The notes under the pieces are model-generated. The model made no database searches and was not told where the DNA came from. It saw only the letters and a list, made by a program, of their open reading frames with translations. A stretch of 64,000 nt of DNA from the NCBI GenBank assembly GCA_030762175.1, contig CM060846.1, positions 179,863,041 to 179,927,040 of the forward strand, written 5' to 3'. The translations under genes were made by a program, and so were the position numbers. The stretch's first letter is position 1. Every line of letters starts with the position of its first letter. This document shows positions 10,946 to 24,513 of this stretch, piece by piece. This stretch comes from Metallyticus violacea. Lineage: Eukaryota > Arthropoda > Insecta > Mantodea > Metallyticidae.

Positions 10946-13900
10946 TAGAGAGGGGTCTGAACGCCTGGTATATCTCTAATCTTATACCTTTCTTTCTAAG
11001 GTGGAGTGCGTAGGTACAAACGTTCAAACAGCGGTATCAAAATCCTCCGTCCCTCACAACATATTGATAAAATTGAAATTTGGTAATATTTTTCTTTCAA
11101 TTTTGTAAAAGTTTTAATAAAGAGCTGATTTATTTCTTATCATATTAGTAAAAGTTTCTAAAGTGCGCTGTAAGCTAGGAGAGACTGGTGTTCGATAATG
11201 TTGTCGAGGAAGAAAACGGAACGTGCAGAACATTTGTTTGTTTAAAGGATGTTAACGAACATCATCTAAAATATACAAAGGTTAAAATAATAAGTCATGC
11301 ACGGGTACCTCACTCCAGTAGAAAATATCAAGTTCAGCCTGGAATTTAAAATGAGTACGTTGAATTACGCGGTAAACTGCCCCTTAACGAATAGCAACCA
11401 GAGTGTAATACTCCTCCTTGTTAATGTTATACATCAAATGCTAATCGGTTTGTTTATATGCATTAGTGTTCAATGTTGGGTCAGCTTGCTCTTCTCAGTA
11501 AACACCGCACAAATATAGGGAACCAAGTCTGGTGGTTTAAACAGACAAGGTGTGTAATGTAATTCTGGACGGTGCCGCACAAATTGATGATTACACAGAA
11601 AATAATGCTTGTGGTGTGCGTTGTATGTGAGTGCACTAAATTATTCGTACGGTAACATTAAGAAAATAACTTCATTGTCAGAACAGTGATGATGTTTTGC
11701 TTCGCTTTTGATTAAGATGTTTGTTATCATATTCTCTTTGTATAGAGAAAGGTAAAGTTTTCTAAAACAAAGTGTAAATGGCTAGAATTAATAACTCTGT
11801 AAGCGATTAAAGTAGCAAGACGACATACTTTTTGATCCTAAAATGAAAGATTGCATTATTCTTGAAATTGTACTGATATTTATTATTTTATTTTCAGGAA
11901 ATATTTACACTGGATGATAAATTGGCAGGGTTTATTAGCTTTCCACCATGAATGTTTTCATTTTAGTATGGAAGAGAAAATATTCCGGTTAGTTTTACTT
12001 CTGCTGTATGAGATATATTGGTCCAACTAATAAGTGAGCTTTCTTTCACTTCAACTTTTCATTTTGTACTGTTTTGAGGACCTATCTTGTAGCGGGAGAA
12101 GTGCATTTAACTTATTTTCTGAATGTATGTAATCTGATCTGAAACACATTGACAGTGAAACAAGTGTGGTCTGATAGTACAGTTAACTTGTAATCATCAT
12201 AGAATACAACGTGCTACTGTTACAACTGAGGTATCTCTCTGTCAACTGAGCATGGGTATAAAATGGCAAGATAAAATAAATGTTTGTTAGCAAATTTTGC
12301 CGTGTAATTTATAGACATTTTGTTTAATGTCGCATTGGTTGTATACTGAGGCCTCATTTTAAATTCTAGGGCGAATTTTCTATTTTCTATGGGAGTGAAT
12401 CACGCACGCATATCTGATATTTTATTCTTTCTAAATTTTAGGGAATATGTATGGTCTCACTAAAGAGTCTTGGTGGCGTAATTGGCGTCGTATGGTTCAT
12501 TCATCCTTACACGCGACGGCACAATAAGTTACCATGTAGGTTAACGTGTTTTAAGAGTCGCTCCGAACCATTTTGCTTCCATTTCGGGTATATCTTGCTT
12601 GTTAAATGATCTGTCCAAAAAAATATAATTTTAAGTACGAAATGTTCCCTGAAATGCAATAAAATCATAAGTATGCATTTATAGGTAACAAATTTTTGTG
12701 TATAAGAATTTGAAATATAAATAAAATTATTTACTTTCAACTAAGCATATCTTATTGGAATTTAAAGAAAATCAATGTTAACGGATATATAAATTAAGTG
12801 GATATTCGTTTGTTATTATTATGAAGTTTACTGGTGCTATATCTCAGTACCTGCCCATCTTTGGGTCATTTTATCATCTAAAAACCTATTTATATCATTT
12901 CGGTACATTTTTGGACTACTAAAAATCTCTTGGAAATACTAGTTTCCCAGTGCTTTGTGAAAGTTATATTATTATAATTTGAATATTGCGTCGGCATGCA
13001 ACGATGAACTTAAAAATCGATTTGTGAATTACATAAGATAAACTGAATCGGCGCTTCAGGGACAAAAAGTACATTACTATTCTATTAGAATGAATAGTTA
13101 ACAACAAGAAATAATAATAAGTGAGGAATACGAACAGTGACTATAAATTAGTACGATTAGTTAACAAATTTTGAAATGATTTAATTTATTACAATTTTAT
13201 TTTTAAAAGTAAATTACCAATATCAGTAGAAATCTAGAGCGCAAGAAAGGAAAGAAAAAGAATTGCCCGTCAGCTTTTCAAGGCATGAAATTTTTCTCAT
13301 GCAAAAATACATCATCAAAGAATAGCATCCTAATCTTGGCGTGTTTGCAGATTATTTCGTTTTCCGGACTAACCCTGCCAACGTTTTTTCTGAGAAGTCT
13401 AATCAAAAGCAAAGAATTAACAGTCGAACTACCCAGCACCAGTGGCATTAAGGAACAAAATTAATATAAATGGAACGGAAATGGATTGGAACTGAACTAA
13501 TAGTGGACATGGCTATACGGGAAAGCAAAATTAAGGATAGGGATTCACATCCATAGATGTTTCCATACAATTATATCGTAAGTCTTTTCCGCTTTCTGTT
13601 CTAAAGTGGAGTGATTTGGACGATAGGGTTCAAACACGGAAGTGCAACGTGAACCTATTGTACCCTACTGAACCTCAGAGAGGAAGGGAGGAGTAAGAGA
13701 TATGAAGGGCACCAATAGCTGTAGCGGCAGACATCAATGTAGGCAGGGTGCATATGTTTCCTGAATCAACGGTCTAACACAGTTTTAACCCCTTTCCAGA
13801 AGGGTCGCTTCCACACCAGACACTAGGGCAGAAACTTTTTCGAGAAAAGTTCATCATTGCTCTTCCTACACCACCAATACATGTTACTTGGCTCTACAAA

Positions 13901-16900
13901 CCTGAAACGTTAAACAAGTAAATAAGTTTAGTGGAAATGAGGAATAAAACATTTTCTTGTAACATATTACCCATGTTGCTAATCGCCTAGCAACCGCGAA
14001 AAAAGGCCATTGGCAGGATCACATACGATACCATAGGATTCAAATCTTGAAACTCCAATATAAGGAATCGAAACATAAGGAATAATTGAATTAAGATTTA
14101 TTATATCCTTCATTATCCTTCGGGCATAAGTTGATTTTAGAAGCATTTTCACGTATAAAGTACTTCCCTCATTAGCTCCTACATAACCTATATATTGCAA
14201 TTTTGTACTCCGTATGCAAGAACATTTAGGGAAGGATGATTGAGAAATTCCTATATGAAATCCAGGTTAAAATTACATGTAGAGTGTTCAACATCAGAGG
14301 AGAGTATTTTACTTGCATTATTTCCTTTTTAATATACATTTCCTTCCTGTTTAAGCCATTATTTATTCTGACTGTGTCTGCATTCGTTTAGCCGTTAATT
14401 TACGCCTTTCTTTCTATTAACTACTGCTATAATTAGAGGCAAGGAAGTGGACAAGCTCGTTTAATAGTACCAGCATTTCTCTTGAGTCTAGGAAAAATAT
14501 CTCGAGACGTTGTTTCAAGGCTCATACCCTCAAGGAAGCTTCAAGTATGAAGCTGTTCAAATTTATTATTTACTGTATTTGGCACTTTAGTGTTAGTATC
14601 TATAGCTGTGGAATGCGAATATATTTCAGAAGGTGCAAAACAAAAGTCTTCGATTGCTTGAAGCATGAAGGGAAATACTTCTGTACAGGAAATCCCATTT
14701 ATTGCTCATCCATTGGAGCCACTGCTTTTAAGGCTTCAATGACCAGCGGTCGAATTGAATTTTGGTTAAAGTTGAACTCGGATTTATATGTGCCTAAGAA
14801 TTAACTTCACGATGAAAGTTAGAATGCAACAATTAAAGACATTACGATCAGGAGGCTGCAATATATAAGTTGTCTATGCAAATTGCTCCCATATAAACTA
14901 GCACTTATTCTATATTTTCCTGAAATGTATCTCACTGGCCCTTACTGAACAATTTCCTATTTTTTCTTTATAACAATTTATAATATATTGCTTTGATATT
15001 AACAAATTATATTTTGTAGCAAGTTCAGTTCATGTGGCAAATATACATTTTTGTGGACTATGGTGATGACAGTAAATATTTCTTAGTATTTAAAATAACT
15101 ATATGGACTCATTTTGCCCAGCACTATGAATGTTCTTTTGTTTACATTTAGACACAATATACTAATTAACTATTCAATATATGTGTAGAAAAACCCTTAG
15201 CTAACATAATCTAAGCTTAAAAATGTTAACTAAAATATATCCAGTTTCAGTATGATTGTAAGACTCGATAATTGAGTCAGAATATGAAACCTATGTGCGA
15301 ACAGCACCCCAAGTGCTCCAAAGGAATTTTTAAATACTTGTTCAGGGAAACTCTCTATTTCGTTTATTGTATTTACACAGAACACATATCTCTGCTAGAC
15401 GCAAGTGCATAAATTAGAATTTCAATACGTCCTCCAGTGCAGTTCCTGAAGTTTTGTGACTAGAGGAAAATAACAAATTAAAGCGCTGAAAATGTTTCGT
15501 GATTTATAACAAAGAAAAGAGATTCGATTTACATTTAACAACATAGTCCCCGTAGTAAAATATATTTTTATTAAAATAAAAGGTATGTGAATGTTTTTAA
15601 TTCACGTACGAAACCTCGGATTATAACAATACTGTCCTATTCTTTTGGAAAGGCGATAGAGAGAAATACAACAGTCTTGAGGATATGAAGAACATTTAGT
15701 GCTAATTAAGCAGATGATCGTAACTATGCAGTGAAATATTTTAGCACACAAAATCATTATTTTCAATAGGGAGTTATTCCAACAGCTAGCTGCATTATTT
15801 CACTATAATTCTACAAGTATATGTAATGTTACCTTTATGTAATTTATGAATTTAATTTTTGCCATAAGCATATGTTCCTGACAGTGTGTACCGGTTTCCA
15901 TGTGTCTGCAAGGTTTCATACTAATGGGTATTGCGTCGTTCTATGTACAACCCCCGTATACATTTCATCATAAGTTCATAATTAAGTGCTACGATGGTTC
16001 TTAAGATATTCATTATTTTTCTCCACATTTTGTTTTTTACCTATTATTATTAGTGCCCTCAGAAGGGGGTAAAGCAACTGTATGGCAATACAAATAAATC
16101 CAAAGTCCACCAGCATCTAAATTAATGATCTATTTATTCCAGTGTGAGAAACACCGCAGAGGAAACCATATGTTTCTGTATAACAACAAATAAAATGTAG
16201 ACCTGGCGATTAATAAGTAAACATTTTAACATATGAGCAACAGTTAGAGACAATCAAATTTTCAAATCGAGGAATTAATGTTGAGATCACTAGTAGGGTG
16301 AAATTCTTCTTTTTGTTTTCATAAATACTTAAAGGTTGAAATTTCCTCACATACTCACAATTAAGCAAACAAGGTACTTTGAGATGAAGAAAAATTACAT
16401 TTTTTGGTATAAAATTATTTCTGAAGTTTCTAGATTAAGAAAATATGTACTTTTATAACAGAAATATGTGTTTTAGCATTTTAGTACACTTTTAATATGA
16501 CTGATTGAAGAATATGTTTAACTTTCCTTTTTTGTTAATGATAATCATAATAGTTGTTGATCCATTATTAATGATTGTAAAATTAAATTACCATAGGGCT
16601 TGCGTCGCTATACTTCAAAAGTTCAGCATATACTTAATATAATTTCTATATCTTTGCTTTCTGTTAAGATAGAATCTTTGGGTAATTTTTGAAAATATTT
16701 TTGAAACTTTTAGTTGCAACCCATCACGCTTATTTACTTTGCTTTATTTTGTGGCATGCAAAGCGCGTATTTGTGTTTATTGTGTTTAGAGTTGGATTAT
16801 CGTGAGAAGTTTTCCGTTTGTGCTCTAGCAAGCCCATAGTAAAGACAGTATTTAACAAATATAACTTTCAAGGAATCAATAAAAGAAAAATAATATGTAA

Positions 16901-18448
16901 TATGCTCTCATTCTCCATGTGGCAAACCATGTGTTAAAAATGCAATGTTGTGACTTCAACTATGAAAAGTCTGTACTGCAAGGAAACAATTGACATAATT
17001 GTAAACAGTGAGGCATATAATAATAAATGCATCTTGAAATAATAGTAATAACATCATTAGAGTACAGTTTCTTTCTGGTTTTATTAATGAGGATGCAATA
17101 TGTGCACATTGCAAAGTAACCAATTCACAGTATTTAGAGTAAAACCTTTATGGTAGGACAAAACTATATTTCTGGAATGCAATGATGTGATTCAGAATAT
17201 TTAAGTAATTTACTCCAAATTATATATCTGTACACTCAAGAATTTTTACTGCAGAAAACACAAGGGCTATAGAGGCAAGATTTTGTGCTCTTGTGAATCA
17301 CGTAATACTGTAATATTACTGTCACTTTTATAATATTATTATCGAATAAATGGTCTTATGAACACATTAAAATTAAGTAATATTTAATGTTCTCCATTTT
17401 TCAAGCATAGAAAACGTTTTACCTACTCATCTAATAAGTAGTGCAAATAATCTCTAGTGCAAATAATTTATCAAAAAATTGTACTTTAAGACACGCATGT
17501 TTTGAACATATCTTGAATGAATATTTTCCTCACATAACGTTTTCATTAACGAACCACATAACATAGAAATATAAATAATAATTGCCAGAAAATTATATTA
17601 CACTTCATAGATATTTAAAATAAATTCTCTCATAATTTCATGAGTTAGGATATTTTTCATGCACTAGGGCGTAACACGCAGATGCCCGGGTACTTTTTTC
17701 TCCAAAGCAAAGTTCTAAACTGCGCCTTCTGCCCCACATCATTACCAATTTCGCGGTTAAAAATGTCACAAGGGCGAGGCAGTATTTTCCACAATTAAAG
17801 TGCAAATCAACGCAATCTGAGTTGTTCTTATTTTTGCCGCATTAGACAGCTGGGATATGAGGATAAAAGGATATTCCTATATAACCATGTAATCCCGCTA
17901 AATTTATTATATATATATGGTAGAACAGTAAAATAGCTTCTATCGAATGTTATCTTAAAAAGTGTAATTTTACTACGGAACTAGACATTTAGTTCCAAGT
18001 TATGTCATGCACCTAAAAATTTAATGCAAATTTCACGACAATAGAAGAGAAACCTACTTTCACTTAGAAGAATATGTAGGCCGGTCAGGTTGTATATCGA
18101 ATTTAGTAACTTAAGGAATTGGAGAAAAATAATGGAAACATTAATTCTGAAATCTCTTTTAATCGTAGTGAACAAAACCATTGAAAAATTAGAGAATGTA
18201 TTGAGAATATAGCAAAATATAATGGCTAGGTGTTTTATCTTCTTCTGTACTCATTCACATAGAGTATTCCACCACTTCTTATACCCATTCTCATGTACAG
18301 ATATTTTTCTAGATATACAGATATTAAACACACTGAAGTAAAGTTCACGTGCATTATAACCGATAAAACCCATGTAATATTATAACCACCCTGTAAGGAT
18401 AGCCATTCCAACTAAGTGTGTGTCAGCGAAAATCAACTGCATTTTTTT
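10946..18448. other. 7.5 kb of anonymous AT-rich DNA
   Basis: No open frame over about 85 codons and no recognised domain or repeat family. Compositionally richer patches at 13,340-13,900 and 17,650-17,880 show no reading frame I recognise. Likely intergenic or a long intron; small exons could hide here and cannot be excluded by eye. Confidence 0.5.
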
Positions 18449-18712
18449 AGTAGTATTTAACGCCCGTTTTTACTACTGAGACACCACAGGCAGTGAACAC
18501 TGATGATACATGGGATGAAAATGATAAAAGGGCTTTTCTAAGGAAGGAAGCGTTCCAGGCCTAAGTTTAGGGTACCTCCCAGGCATTTGCCAGTTATGGG
18601 AACTGAGGAAAACTTGGGAAAACTCCAGCCAGGGAGGACAATTCTGGTGGTATTTGAACCCCAGACCTACCACTTACGAGTCCGTGCCTTAACGATCTCG
18701 GCCATCCGTGGT
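18449..18712 (-). mobile_element. SINE-A, near full length
   Basis: Reverse-oriented copy. On the plus strand it starts with the tail 'gtatttaacgcccgttttta', followed by 'gagacaccacaggcagtg', 'gcgttccaggcctaagttta', 'ggaggacaattctggtgg', the B box 'atttgaaccccagacc', and the A box 'cttaacgatctcggccat'. It has diverged moderately from the other copies. Confidence 0.9.
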
Positions 18713-19600
18713 GTGTTGTGAGCTGTGGTCATTCATGCACCTTTATTGCAGCTAGCAAAAGAGTATTAATTGTTTACTTTGCAAAAACAAAAAAAAAGGG
18801 GGGGGAAACTAATGTCATGTGGAAAAAGTGGAATAGTTGTTCCTCCACAAATAATAAATCTGTGCTACCAGTACATATTCATAGTAGTTATAGAATTAAA
18901 AACACATTTCTGTGCGTGTTTTACACGTATTGTGCTTTTTCTTATTCCTTTATAAGAATGCCAATAAATATACATATAAATGAAACAGGTTAATAGCGCG
19001 AAATAAATTTGTTCAATAGCATCCTGTATAATTTGCCAATCCGAAGAAAATATAGTTTTATTCTGTGACAGTGTTTTATAATACGTTGTTACATTTGTAA
19101 ACGTACTGCAATATGAAAGCCGCACGCACATTGTACATGATCTCTTTTCAGTTATGTGGAATATCAAATTATTCATTGTCTTTATAACTTTCTTGGCAGA
19201 ATTTTCACATCTTACACACGAATGCCACTATACATTGGGCCATCTATATTGCTGTTGTTTGAATTAGTAACTGCTTTCTGTCCTCTGCACAAACCAACCT
19301 GCATTCTTGGATTCAATAATATAATAGAATAGTAGAATTATAGCTGATTCATTTCCTATCCATTGTAGTTTTCCTGATATAATAGATACAAGTTTAGCAC
19401 TATTTTTCAAATAATGTTAAATGAAACAGTTTTGCAGTATTTGGCGGCTCTACTTTCACCTACATTATATCATTACCATCAATTCCCCATATAATTAAAC
19501 ATTATACCGCGCTTACTTTTAGGTTCGCTTCTGTTTCTAAAGGGGGGAATCACATTTGATTCTGTTGCAGATCGTCGTGTGGTTCTAAATACTACATGTT
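18713..19600. other. Anonymous AT-rich stretch
   Basis: Open frames of 91 and 103 codons on opposite strands over 18,718-19,176 overlap each other, have no domain and look compositional. There is a short G-run near 18,800. Confidence 0.5.
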
Positions 19601-19715
19601 GTTTTTCTTTGTGTTTATTTTGCTTTGACCCCACCAATAAAATTGGTCCAGGTTTTTAGACTTATTGGAAAATAAATTAAATGGTGATTTAGAACAGCAG
19701 GTAGACCCATTCTGT

Positions 19716-20045
19716 TTATCCGGATGATGCTCGTATTATATTCTTACAAAAGGCATTGTATATGTTTTGGGATGATGTGAAAAAGTTGTCTGTGCAGACA
19801 TGATAACCCTTCATTACAAATTTTTCCAATGATATGCAAGACCATTGTTTGTTATTTCTTCTTTGTTCCACATCAATTATGCACCCCTGTAAACAACAAA
19901 AAACCAAACAATACTTGCTATCTGCATTACACATAATCAAGTAATTGATTCCCCATTTATGATGATGATTATACGGCAGATACTGAAGTAATTGTATGTG
20001 GCACCTAATAGCAGCCAGGTTTTCGCCTATGGACAGTTGCTTGTG
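19716..20045 (-). pseudogene. piggyBac-type transposase relic (DDE_Tnp_1_7 core fragment)
   Basis: Read from about 20,040 downward, the fragment gives 'QLSIGENLAAIRCHIQLLQY', matching the piggyBac block around 'hiSiDEqlixFkGRxsfkqY', then 'HHKWGINYL', then 'CNADSKYCLVFCCLQG' (the usual CDSKtGYvlxxxxYtG region). It ends with 'GYHVCTDNFFTS', the hallmark KGyhvxxDNFfTS block carrying a catalytic aspartate. Of the family's roughly 550-600 residues only about 110 remain. At least one frame change separates the first part from the 74-codon open frame at 19,716-19,940. Terminal repeats and TTAA duplications were not found. Its upstream edge lies within about 60 bp of the outer end of the large inverted repeat that begins at 20,108; the two may be unrelated. 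Confidence 0.8.
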
Positions 20046-20639
20046 AGGAATATAGTGATTTGAGTAATAATACCACGGTTTAAGCTATCTTTTTGGGGGT
20101 GCCTACCCTTAATCTTGGTATAATTTCTGGGACAATAATATGTTAATCCGCTTGTCCAGAAGAAGGCAACACGCAACAAAGATTGGTTAAACCAAGATAA
20201 TTTTATTTATTTATTGAATATAACAATTACATAATGTATTTTTACATCGTGGTGGAAATTTTAATGAAAAGAAGGGGGCAAAGAAAATTTGAAAATACAT
20301 GTTAGAGACCAAATTTGGAATTAGGAATGTTAGTTCTTTGACTTATTCTTGAGTTATCGTGAAAGAGGTAAACTGCTTGGAGAAGTAATGATATGCGAGC
20401 AGAAAAAAGTACGATAGAACGTGATTGTAGAAAGTAAGATGAATGTGATCGGTGATTAGGGATAACAGTGCTACTCTATCGTTTACCTAAGATGGTGGCA
20501 CCAGTGTCGCTTTTAATCAGCCCAGGTGGTGAGACTAGGTCTGGGAAAGGTGTCATCTTGTGACAGGATTACTGATAATCCCGGATCATTTATTGGTTGA
20601 ATATATAAATATAAATAAGTACTAAATGCTAATTACTCT

Positions 20640-20900
20640 AATGCTGGTGAAAGTTATAACTAAAATGGCAAAAGTTGGGGATTAAGGTTATGAGTGGAAG
20701 ACTTGGTGGCAAAACTATCAGCTAAAATGAGTTGGATGAAGAGAAATTGTGCAGTGAAGGAAGGCTTTTTGACAAAATAAGGAACTAAAACATGCAGTGA
20801 GTATGGAGTAGACGTGATAGCAAAACTAGGAAATAAAATGAGTAGGAATAAGGTAAATTGTGCTGTGGGGGGTCGGTTTGGGGAAAATTTGGTGGTAAAA
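20640..20900 (+). repeat. Degenerate internal tandem units within the left arm
   Basis: A phrase of the type 'aaaactatcagctaaaatga' followed by 'gttggatgaagagaaattgt' and 'gcagtgaaggaagg' recurs at intervals of roughly 70-130 bp (near 20,715, 20,780, 20,823 and 20,895), and again in the right arm ('actaaaaatgagttggatta' on the minus strand near 28,490). Each unit carries an 'aactaaaatg'-like core. Divergence between units is high. Confidence 0.6.
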
Positions 20901-22545
20901 CTGTGAACAAAACATTACATAAATTTACGTTAAAAATAAAATGTTTCACAATGATGGTAGAGGAAACGTTGTGCATAAAATTGGAACTAAAATATAGAAA
21001 CGAGATGGTGGTGTAAAAATAAATATTTCAAATTTTGTAAAAAATTAAAAATTTTAAATACTATCAATTTGTTATTTTCTTTTATTAACCTAAGCGGCAA
21101 AAGTGTGAACTGTGATGGAAGTGATGGTAGAAACAGAAGAACTGAAGTCTATATGGGTATTCAGGGAAAAGCTAGCACAAGGACGATTTGTAGTATTTTA
21201 TTGTAAATAGTCACAAGGCTGTATGACGTCGTCTTATGGTTATCTACGTGACTGCTGGAAATAAGTTGTGTAGCATTACCCAAGCAGTGAAAACTCCAAT
21301 TACGTGATGGTAGAAATTGAAGCTAAAATCCACATGATGGTGAAATCAGAAATAAGCACTGAATAGAATACGAGTTGCATGTTGGCGATAATTAGAAATA
21401 AAATATACCTGTTTGCCACAAAACAAAAACCAATCACTATCCTTTGCAAACAAACAAAATATTAACGTTGAAACAATAAAATATTACACCATTTAACTTT
21501 GCAAAAAATGTACACGGTTTTCAAAAATGGCTGTTACGTTACAATCAACATTACTTTAATTATTTGATTTACTGTTATAAATAAAAAGTAATAAATGGAA
21601 TTTAAAAATGCTTTTATTTTAACGTACAGATATATGAATCAGAAAACAAAAAGGAAATACGTTCCATATTGTTAGCATTGAAAATTGTGATGTATAGCAA
21701 TCCACAAGTAGGAATAAATATAATAAATAAACCAACAAAATATATTTGCTTTCTTTGTCTGTTTACTACCCTTATTGTTCACGAAACATTTTAACTACAT
21801 ATTTTAACGAATTTTGGTTGTATATGCCTGAAGTTGATATCATGGTACTACAGATGGTTTCTTACTGCAAAATTACATTGCCCTTCAATTATCAGTACGT
21901 TTCATCTATAATATGGCCGAATATTGAAAGTACGTGGTCAGACCCACTATCATGACACATAATGCAAATGGATTTCAGAAACGAAAAATGTTGAGTAAGA
22001 TACACTATATATTGGGAAATTTGTTTATCTGTTCATATCTGGCCATAGTTAGTGGAGAAAAAGTGCGGGGCCATATTTAAGGACATAAGTCATGCAGGAC
22101 TAATTTGATCTGTAGCTTAATTAAAAGAAGAATTGGTGACCAAGTTAGGAACTAAAAATAAGTTGAATTAAGTTAACTACAACTGAATATAAGGGGTTAT
22201 TTATTATTTTATTGACTGAATATATACCCACGTTTACATCGTGATTAAAATATACATATTAATTACATAGTTGAAGTTCAAATTAGAAATAAAATGGCGA
22301 TGGTGGTGGAAATTTGAACTACTGTGATGGTGGGGGATGAACTTGGTGATAAAACTAAGAACTAAAATATATTAGGTGAATATGGGCTTGACTTAATGGT
22401 AAATCTATGATCTAAAAATGGACGATGAATATTGAGCAGTCGTCATGTCAAAACTATGAACTGTATGTTACATAGACTTAAGTTGAAAATAAAAAAAAGA
22501 GTTTCACAATGTTGGCTGCTGAAACGTTATGACGGAAATGAAACT

Positions 22546-22548
<3 letters not shown>

Positions 22549-22591
<43 letters not shown>
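22549..22591. repeat. (AT)n microsatellite
   Basis: About 21 uninterrupted AT units between 'aaactggc' and 'aatctgg', expanded within a copy of the repeat family; the matching place in the first copy (20,975) has no such run. Confidence 0.97.
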
Positions 22592-22593
<2 letters not shown>

Positions 22594-23280
22594 CTGGTGT
22601 AAAAAGCAATTGTCTTAAATTTTGTAATAAAAGATAATTAAGCTTTTGAAATTATTCTTTAATTTGTAATTTACTTTTATAATAATATAAAATAAAGTAT
22701 AACATGGCAAAATTAATAAATGTTATGTTCAAAATAAAATAAAAATGTAAATTTTCAAAATAGTTGTTACACTGTAAACAAAATGTTTTTCCCTGTTGAT
22801 TTACTGTGTAAAAATAATTGTTGGCTAAATTTGGAACAAAAATCTATATACATAAGCTGGGTGTACTAGAAAATTATTTAACATTGCAATATATATTGTT
22901 ATATAAAATAAAATTAACTGTTGATTTACATATATAAACAATCAATATTAAAATGATAATGGTGGCGATAAAATTTTTGCTAAAATTAGCAAATAATATT
23001 TTTCAATTTCTGTAATTAAGGCGAGGTAGAGGTTATTAAATATGAATGCTTACGAACTACTGAAGAAAATTAATTTATGTAAGTTGAAAAGATTAACACG
23101 GAAAGTTGCGTGATTGATCACTAAATTCACAAAACATTTGAAATGCAGGCATATCAGGAAATTTGTTTTCCTGGTCACACAAGGTCACAGTTAATGGAAA
23201 GAAAGTGGGTGACTATATTTACGGGCACAGTCACGAAAGACAAGTTTATACCTACAACCTAGTTTCAAGGTATGTAATAA

Positions 23281-24510
23281 AATATATTCCATATTAACGG
23301 TCATCCAGAAGTAGCTCCGCAATCATTGTATTCCTGAGATTTCACTACGGAAGCGAATTCGGAGCGGCGAAGGAATAAGTATTGTGCTACTTAACCACCA
23401 AGACAACAAGCACATACCCCAACGTCCAACTCTTAGCAACGGTGGGCGGATTACATGAAAAAAAAATACGAATTCGAAGGAAGGAATGTGAGAAATATAG
23501 TAGTACGACTTTTCTTCTCTCGGTGCACATCACCTGATTACGAAGGAGCTTGTCGATGACTCGTTATTATCCCTAAAGTATATATTATCAATAATACAAG
23601 CAGCTGTATATTGTTATATATTAATTAGTGTTATTATCTGGAAATAGCAACTGAACAATTTTTTTATTTTTATTTCTACGTAGTCTATAGCTATTGCTTT
23701 ATGCATAACTTTAGAGCTTTCACTGTGCTATAATTTGCTTTCCCGTCTATTTTGTCTTGACACACTGCGATGGCTTTAGGAAAACATAGATGATATTTAC
23801 TCATTTTTTCGACGATCACTTTTTTCTACAACAAATATAGTAGTGCCTTACACGAACCTTATACCTTTTTTCGTTCGAATAAGCGAAATATTGATCTTGT
23901 TCAAGCAAGAATCTTGCACTGGAAATAGTAATTTCAGTAAATCCTATTTAATTACTTACATAAACACTATATGGTTTGGATGAACGAAGTAACATTTTTC
24001 ATCCTGAAAAGCACCAGTTCCATATCTGCCTTAAATTTTGCTTAATTGTTTCACAGTCTATGTACTAATCCAGCTACAGACAGGCTATTTAGCTAACATT
24101 ACAATAATAATGCATAAATACTTTTCATCTTTTGATAAGCAATCGGCAGTTTAAGGACATTTTATTCAAAAAAATCGGAATTGCAAGTTGGATTTAGCTC
24201 GTCGCGCACACTCCACTTCCACATTCTTAAAAACATAGAAGATCGTTCCAAGGTTTACGTATATATAAGTCAGTAGTAATTATTTACAATTTATTTATAA
24301 GCTTTATTAAATGTTTCATTCGTGAAATAGTCCTAGCATATATCAATCGTATTGTTATTTTTGGTACTTATTATGATTAATTCGTGAAACCTTAAACCTG
24401 CTTCCAAAATCTTAGTTATAATTAACAAAATGAGCCAATGCCAACCATTTAAGCTTTCTGCTTTCATAATGCCTGACATATAGATTTGAAATCACAGTGA
24501 AAGACTGAAT
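23281..24510. other. Central spacer of the inverted repeat, left part
   Basis: AT-rich, no open frame of note. A slightly GC-richer patch at 23,310-23,580 has no recognised feature. Confidence 0.5.
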
Positions 24511-24513
24511 TGT

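Larger units (their letters stand above)
20095..23280 (+). repeat. Left arm of a large diverged inverted repeat (unidentified family)
   Basis: This arm is homologous, in reverse complement, to 26.7-29.17 kb. Matching blocks occur in the same order from the outside in. 'cttaatcttggtataattt' (20,108) pairs with the complement of 29,141-29,159. 'aggcaacacgcaacaaagat' (20,165) pairs with a block near 29,080. 'cctaagatggtggcaccagt' (20,486) pairs with a block near 28,745. 'gacaggattactgataatcc' (20,560) pairs with a block near 28,670. 'gtttcacaatgatggtagag' (20,942) pairs with a block near 28,225. 'taaacaatcaatattaaaat' (22,935) pairs with blocks near 27,130 and 27,760. The arm also repeats itself: 22.1-23.28 kb partly duplicates 20.2-22.1 kb, for example 'tttcacaatgttggctgctg' at 22,502. 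It encodes nothing recognisable. It may be the long terminal inverted repeat of a large DNA transposon or two old copies of one element. Confidence 0.8.

Noticed and set aside
10442..11027. Open frames with poly-valine and alanine stretches on the minus strand
   Set aside because: They are translations of the ACT/CTA trinucleotide array.
20640..23130. CRISPR-like array
   Set aside because: The internal units are degenerate and not separated by uniform spacers, and the DNA is eukaryotic.
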